A DNA stretch of 64,000 nt from the NCBI RefSeq assembly GCF_027594785.1, contig NZ_CP075584.1:2418001-2482000 (forward strand), read 5' to 3'. The DNA comes from Cryobacterium breve. Lineage in GTDB: Bacteria > Actinomycetota > Actinomycetes > Actinomycetales > Microbacteriaceae. Made by a program: the position numbers and the translations under genes. A model generated the notes under the pieces. It did no database searches. It worked only from the letters and a program-made list of their open reading frames with translations, and was not told the origin of the DNA. This document shows positions 1 to 9,546 of the stretch, piece after piece. Within the stretch, counting starts at the first letter, position 1. Each line of letters opens with the position of its first letter.

Positions 1-14
1 CCAGCCGCTCCGAA

Positions 15-236
15 GTGCTGAAGCCGCTCGAACTGGTCGGCCTCGCCGGCGTGATGGCCGTGTTCCTCGGGCTCGTCGTGCTGATGAGCACCCGGGAGCC
101 ACTGCTTGCGCTGATCGGGTTCGGCATCACGTTCATCGTCGTGCTCGTCGTGATCGCCATGCTCGTGCTCAACATGAAGCCCAACGACGCCGAGAAGACC
201 GACATCGACGAGCAGGACAAGGGCCAGCAGCCCTAA
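15..236 (+). CDS. small two-helix membrane protein, 5' end uncertain
   Basis: A 73-residue frame starting at GTG encodes two strongly hydrophobic segments (about residues 7-24 and 31-52) and a short charged tail rich in Asp, Glu and Lys, so it is probably a small inner-membrane protein with a cytoplasmic tail. The frame stays open to the window edge, so the true start may lie upstream and this may be the end of a longer gene. I do not recognise a family. It converges with purB, and a long hairpin lies between the two stops. Confidence 0.55.
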   Translation: MLKPLELVGLAGVMAVFLGLVVLMSTREPLLALIGFGITFIVVLVVIAMLVLNMKPNDAEKTDIDEQDKGQQP

Positions 237-238
237 CC

Positions 239-315
239 AATTCGACGGAGTTTTTGCCCGGAAAGCGCTTAGATCGCGCTCTCAGGTGGTGAAAAACCAA
301 AATCTCCGTCGAATT
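239..315. terminator. long inverted repeat between convergent genes
   Basis: The 12-bp arm AATTCGACGGAG (239-250) is perfectly repeated in inverse orientation at 304-315. The left arm is followed by TTTTT. The hairpin sits between two converging stop codons, which fits a bidirectional terminator. Confidence 0.6.
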
Positions 316-329
316 AGTGAGGTGCGGGG

Positions 330-1712
330 TCAGCCGAGGTAGTCGACGAGGCTGTCGGCGAGTCCGACGTATGCCGCGGGAGTCAGTGCGAGCAGGCGCG
401 CCCGGGCATCCTCGCCGATCTCGAGGCCGGAGACGAAGGCGACGAGGTCGGCCTGGTTGATCCGCTTGCCGCGGGTGAGCCTCCTTGAGCAGCGCGTACG
501 GGTCTGCGATGGTGGACCGGCCGGCCGAGACCTCCGCCCGGATGACGGTCTGGATCGCTTCGCCGAGGATCTCCCAGTTGACGTCGAGATCGTGCGCGAG
601 CAGGACCCTGTCGATGTCGATCTCCCCGAGGCCGCGGACGATGTTGTCGAGGGCGAGCAGGGAGTGGCCGAAGCCGACGCCGATATTGCGCTGGGTCGTC
701 GAATCGGTCAGGTCCCGCTGCATCCGCGAGGTGACGAGGGTAGCGGCGAGCGAGTCGAGGATCGCGGAGGACAGTTCGAGGTTCGCCTCGGCGTTCTCGA
801 ACCTGATCGGGTTGATCTTGTGCGGCATCGTCGATGACCCGGTCGCGCCGGCCTGCGGGATCTGCCGGAAGTAGCCGAGGGAGATGTAGGTCCAGACGTC
901 CGTCGCCAGGTTGTGCAGCACCCGGTTGACGTGGGACACCTTGGAGTAGAGCTCGGCCTGCCAGTCGTGCGACTCGATCTGGGTCGTGAGCGGATTCCAG
1001 GTGAGCCCGAGGCCCTCGACGAAGGCGCGGGACACGGCCGGCCAGTCGATCGCGGGATCCGCTGCGACGTGCGCAGCGAACGTTCCGGTCGCGCCGCTGA
1101 ACTTGCCGAGATACTCGTTGGCCTCGACCTGCGACGCGAGGCGTTCGAGCCGGTACACGAAGACCGCGATCTCCTTGCCGACCGTCGTCGGCGTCGCCGG
1201 CTGGCCGTGGGTGCGGGCGAGCATCGCATCCGACCGGTAGTCCAGGGCGCGCAGGCGGAGCAGGCCGATGGTCGCACGGAGTTTGGGCAGCCACACCTCG
1301 CGCACGGCGGCGCTCACGGTGAGGGCGTACGCAAGGTTGTTGATGTCCTCGCTCGTCGCGGCGAAGTGGGTGAGCTCGCTGATCCGGTCGAGGCCGAGCG
1401 TGGTCAGGCGCCGGCGGACGAGGTACTCGACGGCCTTGACGTCGTGGCGGGTGGTGGCCTCGAGAACGGCGAGTTCGTCGATCTCGGCCTGGCCGAAGTC
1501 GGTGGCGAGGGCGCGCAGGGACGCCTTGTGCTCGGCGTCGAGGGGCGTCGAGCCGAACAGGCTGCGATCCGTGAGGGTGATCAGCCACTCGACCTCGACG
1601 TGCACCCGAGCACGGTTGAGGCCGGCCTCCGACAGGTACTCCCCGAGTTCGGTGACGGCGGCCCGGTAGCGGCCGTCTAGCGGGCTGAGGACCTGGGGGG
1701 TAGTGGACTCAT
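330..1712 (-). CDS. purB: adenylosuccinate lyase (two apparent frame errors)
   Basis: PurB cleaves succinyl-AICAR and adenylosuccinate in purine synthesis. The protein shows the fumarase/aspartase-superfamily signature loop GSSTMPHKINPIRFEN and the THGQPATPTTVGKE block. Start ATG at 1712 follows AGGGAG and overlaps the stop of the upstream phosphatase gene as ATGA. Two defects break the frame. A run of six C codes near the start (1695-1700) where seven are needed to give SPLPPQVLSPLDG. An extra base at 480-481 turns LLKELTRGK out of frame. Repairing both gives 460 codons, the usual family length, ending DYLG at 330. PurB is a central purine enzyme, so sequence errors are likelier than a real double mutation. 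Confidence 0.88.
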
Positions 1713-2254
1713 CGGACTCCCTGTCGGATTGCGGGCTCTAGTTGCGCGAAGAGCGCGAGGTTTGCCTTCTCAATCATGCCCAATACCGAGTCAAACATCG
1801 CATCGTCGGAGTAGTACGGGTCCGGCACGTCGTGCAGGGACGCCTGTTCGTGGTCGAAGCTGAGCAGCAGGCGTACTTTGCTCCTGTCCCGGTCGCTCAC
1901 CGCCCAGTTCCGCAGGATGCGCTCCTGGGTGCGGTCGAGCACGACGACGAGGTCGTAGTCGGTGAACCAGTCCGGGTCGAACTGGCGGGCGCGATGGTGG
2001 CTGCCGTCGTAGCCCTGCCGCTTGAGGGCGGCGACCGTGCGGGCATCCGCCTGCTCGCCGACGTGCCAGTCACCGGTGCACGCAGAACTCGTGAAGATCA
2101 GCCGCCCCAACCCGGACCGGGTGACCAGATCGCGCAGGGTGATCTCCGCCATCGGTGAGCGGCAGATATTGCCGGTGCAGACGAAGATGATCCGAAAGGG
2201 CGTCGCCTCGTCGGGGCGGATCGCCGAGAAGGTCATGGCTCCATTGTCCGTCAC
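1709..2254 (-). CDS. low-molecular-weight protein tyrosine phosphatase
   Basis: The sequence FVCTGNICRSPMAE is the CX5R(S) phosphate-binding loop of low-molecular-weight tyrosine phosphatases, and DVPDPYY near the C terminus supplies the general-acid Asp. The family dephosphorylates phosphotyrosine on proteins, in bacteria often on regulators of envelope polysaccharide synthesis. I chose GTG at 2254 because GGAGG stands five bases upstream; ATG at 2236 is an alternative. The stop overlaps the purB start as ATGA, so the two genes are translationally coupled. Length is 181 residues, slightly longer than the typical 150-160 because of the N-terminal extension. Confidence 0.88.
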   Translation of the reverse strand: MTDNGAMTFSAIRPDEATPFRIIFVCTGNICRSPMAEITLRDLVTRSGLGRLIFTSSACTGDWHVGEQADARTVAALKRQGYDGSHHRARQFDPDWFTDYDLVVVLDRTQERILRNWAVSDRDRSKVRLLLSFDHEQASLHDVPDPYYSDDAMFDSVLGMIEKANLALFAQLEPAIRQGVR

Positions 2255-2386
2255 TTTCGCCTCCTCCACACCTGGCCGAGGGACTTCGCTTTCCCCAGGT
2301 TCCTGGCGACGGCCTCTCCGGCAGGCCCAGTCGCGCAGGATCGATCCGTCGGGGCCGCCGGGTCGGCCCCGAGGAAGGGAAGGCCG

Positions 2387-4168
2387 ATGCAGTGGTCGCA
2401 ATATCCGCCGGAGACCGACCGGTTGACCGAGCTACGGCATCAGCGGATGCTGCTGCGCACCCTGGCCGACGACGTCGCCCTCGCCGCGCGCCGGCTTCTC
2501 CCGGCCGGCGCGCCCGCCGAGTGGCGCTCGGAGGCGCAGCGCGCCTACCTCGAACGCCGCTGGGAGCTCGCCGCGCTCCTGGCCGGGGCGGAGCGGAGCA
2601 TCGAGGAGACGCTCACCGCGGTACTCGTGCGCATCGAGGCTGAGAAGGCGCAGGCTCGCAGCCGTTGCCCGGGCGAACCCGGGTGGATGGTCGGAGTGAG
2701 CGGGCCGGAGTCCGGCGAAGGCCTGCTGGTCTCCGGCGGCGGCGGAACCCTCGTCGCGACGGATGCCGTTCTTGCCGAGGCGGCCGTGCTCCGCACGCTC
2801 CAGACGGAAGCCGAGTCCTGGCGGGCCCGGCTCGCCCGGATCCGCGCGCTCGACTCCGCGCAGACGCCCGCCGTGCGGTGGACAGACGCCGATCCGGGCC
2901 TCGGCATCCTGCGGACAGACACCGTGTTCGCCGACATCGTCGAGCGCAGCAGGACCCTCGCCGATGCGCTCCTGACGGCCGCGGAAGACTATGGGCGCGT
3001 CGAGCGCGCGGTCGAGCGCGCGAGCGGGGTTGCGGGAGCCTGGCTCGGCTACCTCGTGGGGCGCGCAGCCCCGCTGATGATTCTCGGCGCGCTGCCGAAC
3101 CTCGCGGCGATCGCGCTCGGCGGGCTCGCGGGTCGGGCGCTGTTCGGCGGGGTGTTCGCAGAGGGGAGCCTGGCGGACGTCGCTGCGTGGTTCCAGGCGA
3201 ACCCGGGCCTGTTGAGCGACCCGGCCGTCGTCGCCGCGGTGCGCGTACTCGTGTCCTCCGCCGACGACACGGCCGTCGGTGCGCTCGGATTGCCGTTCCC
3301 CGCAGGGCTCGAGCTCGGCGACGAGGGGCTCGGCATGCTCGGACTCTCGTCCGCCGCCGGGACGGCGCTCCTCCTGGTCCGCCCGTTCGGCCTCCTCAGG
3401 GAGACGCCGGTGAGCGTGCACCGGGTGACCGAGACGGGCAGCCCGGTGCACCCGGCCGTCCTCGCGGCCCTGCCTCCCGCCGGGTTCGGGGAGCTCGCGC
3501 GGCGAATCCCCGACGCGCGGGCCGAGGGCCCGCAGATCCGGATCGAGCGCTACGCCGGTGCCGCAGGCTCCCCACCGTCCTGGATCGTCTACATCGGGGG
3601 CACCGCGGAGTGGGACCCGACGGGGACCGGGCAGCCGTTCGACCTGGCCAGCGACGTCTCCGGCGCGGCGGCGCCGCTCGGCCCCTCCGGCGCGTACCGT
3701 GCCGTGGTCGAGGCGATGCACGCGGCCGGTGTCCAGCCGCAGGACCCGGTGCTCCCGGTGGGGCACTCCCTCGGCGGCCAGATCGCGGTCCAGCTCGCCG
3801 AGTCCGGAGAGTTCAACGCCGTCGGCGTCGCGTCCTTCGGCAGCCCGACGGCGGAGCTCTCCATTCCGGCCGGGGTGGAGGCCGTCACCGTCGAGCACAC
3901 GGACGACATCGTTCCGGCGTTCGGCGGCACTGCGGCCGGGGTCGACGACCGTGTCCTCGTGCGCAGCAGGGCGTTCGCCGCCGGCGAGGCGCCGGCCGGG
4001 CAGGCGCTGCCGGCCCATTCCCTCACGAGTTACCAGGCCACCGCCCACCTGATGGACGACTCAGCGGAGCCGAACCTGCTGCGCTTCCGGGACACCCTGG
4101 CCGGGGTCGGCGCATCGGGACCGGCGGAGGTCACCCGGTGGCGCGGCATCCGGACGGCCGGGCCGTGA
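2387..4168 (+). CDS. alpha/beta-hydrolase-like protein with WXG-like N terminus
   Basis: This 593-residue protein starts at ATG after AGGAAGGGAAGG. The first 110 residues are helical and contain a WRSEAQRAYLERRW segment that resembles WXG100/ESX-type hairpins. A hydrophobic region lies around residues 215-250. The C-terminal third carries GHSLGG (about 459-464), the nucleophile elbow of lipase/esterase-type hydrolases, then ASFGSP and a later HTDDIVP, all typical of the fold. Substrate is unknown. Similar architectures in actinobacteria are often linked to secretion or cell-surface functions, but no secretion gene is adjacent here. Confidence 0.65.
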   Translation: MQWSQYPPETDRLTELRHQRMLLRTLADDVALAARRLLPAGAPAEWRSEAQRAYLERRWELAALLAGAERSIEETLTAVLVRIEAEKAQARSRCPGEPGWMVGVSGPESGEGLLVSGGGGTLVATDAVLAEAAVLRTLQTEAESWRARLARIRALDSAQTPAVRWTDADPGLGILRTDTVFADIVERSRTLADALLTAAEDYGRVERAVERASGVAGAWLGYLVGRAAPLMILGALPNLAAIALGGLAGRALFGGVFAEGSLADVAAWFQANPGLLSDPAVVAAVRVLVSSADDTAVGALGLPFPAGLELGDEGLGMLGLSSAAGTALLLVRPFGLLRETPVSVHRVTETGSPVHPAVLAALPPAGFGELARRIPDARAEGPQIRIERYAGAAGSPPSWIVYIGGTAEWDPTGTGQPFDLASDVSGAAAPLGPSGAYRAVVEAMHAAGVQPQDPVLPVGHSLGGQIAVQLAESGEFNAVGVASFGSPTAELSIPAGVEAVTVEHTDDIVPAFGGTAAGVDDRVLVRSRAFAAGEAPAGQALPAHSLTSYQATAHLMDDSAEPNLLRFRDTLAGVGASGPAEVTRWRGIRTAGP

Positions 4169-4192
4169 CCGGGCGGCGGAAGACCTGGCCGG

Positions 4193-4585
4193 CTACTGGC
4201 GGCCGGTGGCCGGACGCGCGAGCACGCCGAGCAGCCAGCTGATGATGCCGAGCACGAGCGCCCCGAGCACCCCGGTCCAGAACCCGTCGACCTGCAGTCC
4301 GAAACCCAGGCCGTCGGAGATCAGGGCAACGAGCAACAGGAGGAGTCCGTTGACGATGAGCGCGAGGAGGCCGAGGGTCAGCACGTAGAGCGGGAAGGCG
4401 ATGACGCGCACAAAGCCGCCGATCACGCCGTTGACCAGACCGAAGATGAGGGCGATGAGCAGATAGGTCACGACGATGGCGCCGGTGTCCGGGGCATAGG
4501 GTTCGACGCTCACTCCCGACACGAGGAGGGTGGTGAGCCACAGGGCGACGGCATTGAGGATCAGCTTGATCAGGAATCGGGCCAC
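4193..4585 (-). CDS. phage-holin-family (YvlD-like) membrane protein
   Basis: A 130-residue protein with about four hydrophobic segments and the pattern LINxxxLWLTTLLVSGV plus INGLLLLLVALI typical of the four-helix YvlD/phage holin family 4 (PF04020). Start GTG at 4585 is the first start before the typical RFLIKLILNAVAL block. Despite the family name these chromosomal proteins are not phage lysis holins; function is unknown, possibly envelope stress. It converges with the hydrolase gene. Confidence 0.7.
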   Translation of the reverse strand: MARFLIKLILNAVALWLTTLLVSGVSVEPYAPDTGAIVVTYLLIALIFGLVNGVIGGFVRVIAFPLYVLTLGLLALIVNGLLLLLVALISDGLGFGLQVDGFWTGVLGALVLGIISWLLGVLARPATGRQ

Positions 4586-4688
4586 GCGACCACTATGGCA
4601 CCTGACCGGGCGCTGCGCACTCGAGGCACGGCCGGTTTCCGCGTGGCTCATGCGGCCCCGCGAATACGCCCCGGCGTAGAATCGCCGA

Positions 4689-5792
4689 GTGAGCCCCACA
4701 GACCAGTCAGCGGTGCGACTGCGCCCCGAAATCATCGCCCTCCCGGCCTACAGGCAGGGAAAGGCGGCAGCCGCGAGTGCCTTCAAGCTCTCGAGCAACG
4801 AGAACCCATTCGGGCCGCTGCCCGGCGTGATCGCCGCTGTCGGCGCCGAGACCGCTTACAATCGCTATCCGGATGCCTCGGCGTCCGAGCTGCGGGAACG
4901 CCTCGCCGCCCGCTACGGACGTTCGGCCGACGAGGTGCACGTGGGCAGCGGCTCCGTCGCCCTGCTCTCCCAGCTCATCCTCGCCGCCGCGGGCCCGGGA
5001 GACGAGGTCGTCTACTCCTGGCGCTCCTTCGAGGCATACCCGAGTCTCGTCACCGTCGCCGGCGCGACGAGCGTGCAGGTGCCCAATCGACCGGATCACG
5101 GCCACGACCTCGCCGCGATGGCCGCCGCGATCACCGACAGAACCCGCGTGCTGATCGTCTGCAGCCCGAACAACCCCACCGGCACGATCGTGCGCGCTGC
5201 GGAGTTCGAGGCATTCATGGATGCCATCCCCTCGACGCTGCTCGTCATCCTCGACGAGGCGTACGCCGAGTTCGTGACCGACCCCGACGCGGTCAGGGGC
5301 GTCTCCCTGCTGGGCCGCTACCCGAACCTCGTCGTGCTGCGCACCTTCTCCAAGGCCTACGGCCTCGCCGGGCTCCGCGTCGGCTACGGCCTCGGGCCGG
5401 TCGCGATCCTCGACGCGGCCCGTGCGACGGCGATTCCGTTGTCGGTCACGGGTGTCGCCAGCGCTGCCGCGATCGCATCGCTCGATGTCGATGACGAGCT
5501 CATGGACCGGGTGCGCACCATCGGCATCCGTCGTGACACGATCTGGCGCGCGCTCACCGAGCAGGGCTGGAACACCCCCGCACCTCAGGGCAACTTCATC
5601 TGGCTGCCGACGGGCGCGGAAACCGGTGCCGCGGCGGCGGCGCTCGGTGCGGCCGGGCTCGTGGTGAGGCCGTTCCCCGAGGGCATCCGGATCTCGATCG
5701 GCGAGGAAGAATCTGTGGAAGAACTACTGCGAACCTGCGCGGACCTTGTACACAATCTACCAATGGGGCATTCGGCCCGGCGGCTAGGTTAG
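4689..5792 (+). CDS. class I/II aminotransferase, histidinol-phosphate/aromatic type
   Basis: A PLP-dependent fold type I aminotransferase of 367 residues. [12 protein letters not shown] near the N terminus and [16 protein letters not shown], containing the PLP-binding Lys near residue 222, are typical of the HisC/Pat group. NPTG (SPNNPTGT) and LDEAYAEF are also present. Actinobacterial members next to no his genes are frequently aromatic amino acid aminotransferases (Pat), so the substrate may be phenylalanine/tyrosine-type oxo acids rather than histidinol phosphate. It starts at GTG and ends four bases before the E1 alpha gene, so it may be co-transcribed with the dehydrogenase operon. Confidence 0.82.
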   Translation: MSPTDQSAVRLRPEIIALPAYRQGKAAAASAFKLSSNENPFGPLPGVIAAVGAETAYNRYPDASASELRERLAARYGRSADEVHVGSGSVALLSQLILAAAGPGDEVVYSWRSFEAYPSLVTVAGATSVQVPNRPDHGHDLAAMAAAITDRTRVLIVCSPNNPTGTIVRAAEFEAFMDAIPSTLLVILDEAYAEFVTDPDAVRGVSLLGRYPNLVVLRTFSKAYGLAGLRVGYGLGPVAILDAARATAIPLSVTGVASAAAIASLDVDDELMDRVRTIGIRRDTIWRALTEQGWNTPAPQGNFIWLPTGAETGAAAAALGAAGLVVRPFPEGIRISIGEEESVEELLRTCADLVHNLPMGHSARRLG

Positions 5793-5796
5793 TACG

Positions 5797-6924
5797 ATGG
5801 CAGCGCTCGAGAACGACTCACCCCTGGTCCAGGTGCTCTCCACGAGTGGCCTCGTCGAGCCGAGCGAGGCGGCGGCGGAGTTCATGCCGTACCTCGACCG
5901 CCTGACCGAAGACGACCTCCGCAGGTTCTACCGCGACATGGTCGTCGTCCGCCGCTTCGACAAGGAGGCGGCGAACCTGCAACGCCAGGGCCAGCTCGCC
6001 CTCTGGGTGCCGAGCCATGGCCAGGAGGCCGCCCAGGTCGGCAGTGCGTACGCCACCCGCCCACAGGACCACGTCTTCCCCTCCTACCGGGAGCACGTCG
6101 TCGGCATGATCCGCGGGCTCGACCTCGTCGACATCCTGCGGATGCTGCGCGGCGTCACCCTCGGCGGCTGGACCCCGGAGGAGCACGGCAACTTCCACCT
6201 GTACACCCTCGTGCTCGCCTCGCAGACCCTGCACGCGACCGGCTACGCGATGGGCATGCAGCTCGACGGCACGACCGCGACCGGCAACCCGGAGACCGAC
6301 GAGGCGGTGATCGTCTACTACGGCGACGGAGCCTCCTCCCAGGGCGACGCGAACGAGGCCCTCGTCTTCGCGGCGAGCTACCAGACCCCGCAGGTCTTCT
6401 TCCTGCAGAACAACCACTGGGCAATCTCGGTCCCGGTCACCCGGCAGTCACGCACCCCGCTCTACCTCCGCGCGGGCGGCTTCGGCATGCCCGGCACCCA
6501 GGTCGACGGCAACGACGTGCTCGCAAGCTACGCCGTCACCGCCAAGCACCTCGACGACGCCCGCGCAGGCAAGGGCCCCGCCCTGATCGAGGCGATGACC
6601 TACCGGGTCGGCGCGCACACCACCGCAGACGACCCCACCAAGTACCGTGACCCGGAGGAACTCGCCGCCTGGGTCGCGAAGGACCCGATCGTCCGGTTCC
6701 GCGCCTACCTGCAGGGCCTCGGAGTCGAGCAGGACTTCCTCGACTCCGTCGACGAAGAGGCAGAGGACCACGCAGCGGATGTCCGCCGCCGGGCCCTCGA
6801 GATCCGGTCGCCCGAGCGCTCGGTCATCTTCGACAACGTCTACGCCGAACCCCACCCGCTGATCCAGGAGCAGAAGGCCTGGCTCGACCGATACGAAGCA
6901 TCCTTCGAAGGAGGCGACGCGTGA
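5797..6924 (+). CDS. 2-oxoacid dehydrogenase E1 component, alpha subunit
   Basis: This is the thiamine diphosphate-binding alpha chain of a pyruvate or branched-chain 2-oxoacid dehydrogenase complex. The ThDP/Mg motif is visible as GDGASSQGDANEAL followed by FLQNNHWAIS. Length (375 residues) and the HGQEAAQVG and PSYREH blocks match the family. It overlaps the beta-subunit gene by four bases (GTGA). Substrate choice between pyruvate and branched-chain oxo acids cannot be fixed by eye; heterotetrameric alpha-beta E1 with this E2 arrangement is often branched-chain type in actinobacteria. Confidence 0.9.
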   Translation: MAALENDSPLVQVLSTSGLVEPSEAAAEFMPYLDRLTEDDLRRFYRDMVVVRRFDKEAANLQRQGQLALWVPSHGQEAAQVGSAYATRPQDHVFPSYREHVVGMIRGLDLVDILRMLRGVTLGGWTPEEHGNFHLYTLVLASQTLHATGYAMGMQLDGTTATGNPETDEAVIVYYGDGASSQGDANEALVFAASYQTPQVFFLQNNHWAISVPVTRQSRTPLYLRAGGFGMPGTQVDGNDVLASYAVTAKHLDDARAGKGPALIEAMTYRVGAHTTADDPTKYRDPEELAAWVAKDPIVRFRAYLQGLGVEQDFLDSVDEEAEDHAADVRRRALEIRSPERSVIFDNVYAEPHPLIQEQKAWLDRYEASFEGGDA

Positions 6925-7982
6925 GCGACACGATCGTGACCGAGACCCCGGTCCTGAAGTCGGCCGCACCGGCCGCTCCCGCCGCGGCATCCGCTGCGCC
7001 CGCCACCTCGGCGAACCTCCCGATGGCGAAGGCCCTGAACGCCGGCCTCCGCCAGGCGATGCTCGACAACCCGAAGGTCCTGATGATGGGCGAGGACATC
7101 GGGCCGCTCGGCGGCGTGTTCCGCGTCACCGAGGGCCTGCACGCCGAATTCGGCGACAAGCGCGTGCTCGACACCCCGCTCGCCGAGTCCGGCATCGTAG
7201 GCACCGCGATCGGCCTCGCCCTCCGCGGCTACCGTCCGGTCTGCGAGATCCAGTTCGACGGCTTCGTCTTCCCCGGCTTCGACCAGATCACCAGCCAGCT
7301 CTCCCGGATGCGCAACCGGCACGAGGGCCAGGTCACGATGCCCGTCGTGATCCGGATTCCATACGGCGGACACATCGGATCGATCGAGCACCACCAGGAG
7401 AGCCCGGAGGCGTACTTCGCGCACACCCCCGGATTGCGCGTGGTCAGCCCGTCGAACCCGCATGACGCCTATTGGATGATGCAGGAGGCGATCGCCTCAG
7501 ACGATCCGATCATCTTCTTCGAGCCGAAGAGCCGCTACTGGCCCAAGGGCGAGGTGCGTTTCGGCGCGAGCGGGATTCCCCTGCACGCGAGCCGGGTCGT
7601 CCGCGCCGGCACCGACGTCACGATCGTCGGGCACGGCGCCATGGTCACGGTGCTTGTGCAGGCCGCTGAACTCGCCGCGGTCGAAGGCATCAGCATCGAG
7701 GTCGTCGACCTGCGCTCGATCTCGCCGATCGACTACGGTCCCATCCTCACCTCCGTGGAGAAGACCGGCCACCTGGTCGTCGCCCAGGAGGCATACGGCT
7801 TTGTGAGCGTCGGCTCCGAGATCGCCGCGACCGTGACGGAGCGATCGTTCTATCACCTCGAGGCTCCCGTGCTGCGCGTCTCCGGCTTCGACACCCCCTT
7901 CCCGCCCGCCGCGGTCGAGACCCACTTCCTGCCGTCCCCCGACCGTGTCCTCGAAGCGGTCGATCGTTCCCTCGCGTACTGA
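6921..7982 (+). CDS. 2-oxoacid dehydrogenase E1 component, beta subunit
   Basis: The 353-residue beta chain pairs with the preceding alpha chain to decarboxylate a 2-oxo acid and acylate lipoyl-E2. The block MMGEDIGPLGGVFRVTEGL and the TPLAESGIVGTAIGLA stretch are diagnostic. A roughly 30-residue Ala/Pro-rich extension precedes the folded domain. GTG at 6921 overlaps the alpha stop. A 45-base gap separates it from the E2 gene. Confidence 0.92.
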   Translation: MSDTIVTETPVLKSAAPAAPAAASAAPATSANLPMAKALNAGLRQAMLDNPKVLMMGEDIGPLGGVFRVTEGLHAEFGDKRVLDTPLAESGIVGTAIGLALRGYRPVCEIQFDGFVFPGFDQITSQLSRMRNRHEGQVTMPVVIRIPYGGHIGSIEHHQESPEAYFAHTPGLRVVSPSNPHDAYWMMQEAIASDDPIIFFEPKSRYWPKGEVRFGASGIPLHASRVVRAGTDVTIVGHGAMVTVLVQAAELAAVEGISIEVVDLRSISPIDYGPILTSVEKTGHLVVAQEAYGFVSVGSEIAATVTERSFYHLEAPVLRVSGFDTPFPPAAVETHFLPSPDRVLEAVDRSLAY

Positions 7983-8027
7983 CATGCACCGCCCCGCACC
8001 TCGCATGACCCACAGCAAGGAACCCAG

Positions 8028-9437
8028 ATGAGCGTCCTGAATTTCACCCTTCCCGATGTCGGTGAGGGCCTCACCGAGGCTGAAATCGTCGAGTGGCGGG
8101 TCGCCCCCGGCGACACCGTGTCGATCAACCAGGTGCTCGTCGAGATCGAGACGGCCAAGTCGCTCGTCGAACTGCCGTCCCCGTTCGTCGGTGTCGTCGG
8201 CGCCATCCTCGTCGAGGTCGGAACGACCGTGGACGTCGGAACGGTCATCATCACCATCGTCCCGGCCGGGGAGCCCGCCCCCGTTGGTTCGGCTCCGGCC
8301 GCTGCCCCCGCTGCCGTGGCGGCGGATGCCGAAGCAGGGCAGGTCCCCGCCGCGAGCGTCACCGAGCTGGCCGGCGCGGCCCTCGACACCGGGTCGACCA
8401 TCACCGCTGAGGAACCGAAGGTGCTCGTGGGCCGGGGAGCCGCCCCGAGCGTGCCGACCCGTCGTCGGCGCGGGTCCGACGGCGCCGCGCCGCACGCCTC
8501 GATCGCTCCTCCCGCGATCGAAACGCCCCGGCCGCCTGCCGCAGCCCAGGCCCGGGCGCCGCGCGCGGCATCCGCCGGGCCGGTCATCGCCAAGCCGCCG
8601 ATCCGCAAGCTCGCGAAGGATCTCGGGGTCGACCTCGCCCTCGTCGAAGCGACCGGGCCGGTCGGCGACGTCACCCGCGAGGACGTGCTGCGCGGGGCGA
8701 CCCAGGCGAGCGTGTTCCGCAACATCCAGACACCGGAATGGCCGAGTGACCGCGAGGAGCACATCCCGGTCAAGGGCGTGCGCAAGGCGATCGCGCAGGC
8801 CATGGTCGGCAGCGCCTTCACCGCGCCGCACGTCAGCCTGTTCGTCGACGTCGACGCCACGCGCACGATGGAGTTCGTCAAGCGCCTCAAGGCCTCGACC
8901 GACTTCGCCGGGGTGCGCGTCTCACCGATGCTGATCATGGCGAAGGCGATGATCTGGGCGGTGCGCCGCAACCCCACCGTCAACTCGGTCTTCACGGACC
9001 AGGAGATCATCATCAAGCATTACGTGAACCTCGGCATCGCCGCGGCCACCCCGCGCGGGCTGATCGTGCCGAACGTCAAAGAGGCCCAGGACATGAGCCT
9101 GCTCGAGCTCGCCCGCGCCCTCGAGACGCTCACCCTGACCGCCCGTGACGGCAAGACCACCCCGGCAGACCAGGCAGGGGGCACGATCACGATCACCAAT
9201 ATCGGCGTCTTCGGCATGGACACCGGCACCCCGATCCTGAACTCGGGCGAAGCCGGGATCGTCGCCCTCGGCACGATCAAGCCCAAGCCCTGGGTCGTCG
9301 ACGGCGAGGTGCGGGTGCGCCAGGTCACGACCATCGGCGCGAGCTTCGACCACCGGGTCGTCGACGGTGACGTGGCGAGCCGCTTCCTTGCGGATGTCGC
9401 GAGCATCATCGAGGAACCGGCCCTCCTCCTCGAATAG
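8028..9437 (+). CDS. dihydrolipoamide acyltransferase (E2)
   Basis: E2 core of the complex, 469 residues. Domain order: one lipoyl domain (about 1-80) with the lipoylated Lys in [10 protein letters not shown] (K44); a long Ala/Pro linker; a peripheral subunit-binding domain (about 186-222, [15 protein letters not shown]); and the catalytic domain with the His-Asp motif DHRVVDGD near residue 440. No E3 gene follows, so lipoamide dehydrogenase must be encoded elsewhere. Confidence 0.93.
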   Translation: MSVLNFTLPDVGEGLTEAEIVEWRVAPGDTVSINQVLVEIETAKSLVELPSPFVGVVGAILVEVGTTVDVGTVIITIVPAGEPAPVGSAPAAAPAAVAADAEAGQVPAASVTELAGAALDTGSTITAEEPKVLVGRGAAPSVPTRRRRGSDGAAPHASIAPPAIETPRPPAAAQARAPRAASAGPVIAKPPIRKLAKDLGVDLALVEATGPVGDVTREDVLRGATQASVFRNIQTPEWPSDREEHIPVKGVRKAIAQAMVGSAFTAPHVSLFVDVDATRTMEFVKRLKASTDFAGVRVSPMLIMAKAMIWAVRRNPTVNSVFTDQEIIIKHYVNLGIAAATPRGLIVPNVKEAQDMSLLELARALETLTLTARDGKTTPADQAGGTITITNIGVFGMDTGTPILNSGEAGIVALGTIKPKPWVVDGEVRVRQVTTIGASFDHRVVDGDVASRFLADVASIIEEPALLLE

Positions 9438-9464
9438 CGCGTCCCGAACAGCGCACAAACTTTG

Positions 9465-9515
9465 GGAAGCCTTACCTCACCAGCCCTTTAACGCGCTGGT
9501 GAGGTAAGGCTTTCC
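9465..9515. terminator. 20-bp-arm hairpin after the E2 gene
   Basis: GGAAGCCTTACCTCACCAGC (9465-9484) is answered by its inverse complement at 9495-9515 with one extra T. It stands between the E2 stop and the VIT gene and probably terminates the dehydrogenase operon. Confidence 0.65.
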
Positions 9516-9546
9516 ACGCTGGCGGGCGCGGATTCCCTGTGGTCTG

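Noticed and set aside
383..1669. Long open frames antisense to or out of frame with purB, and similar ones over 2432-4048, 7497-9016, 11463-12776, 13100-14755, 16844-18109, 25512-26180, 26186-27397, 35614-36777
   Set aside because: They are Arg/Gly/Ala-rich translations of high-GC codon structure in other frames, with no family motifs, lying over well-supported genes.
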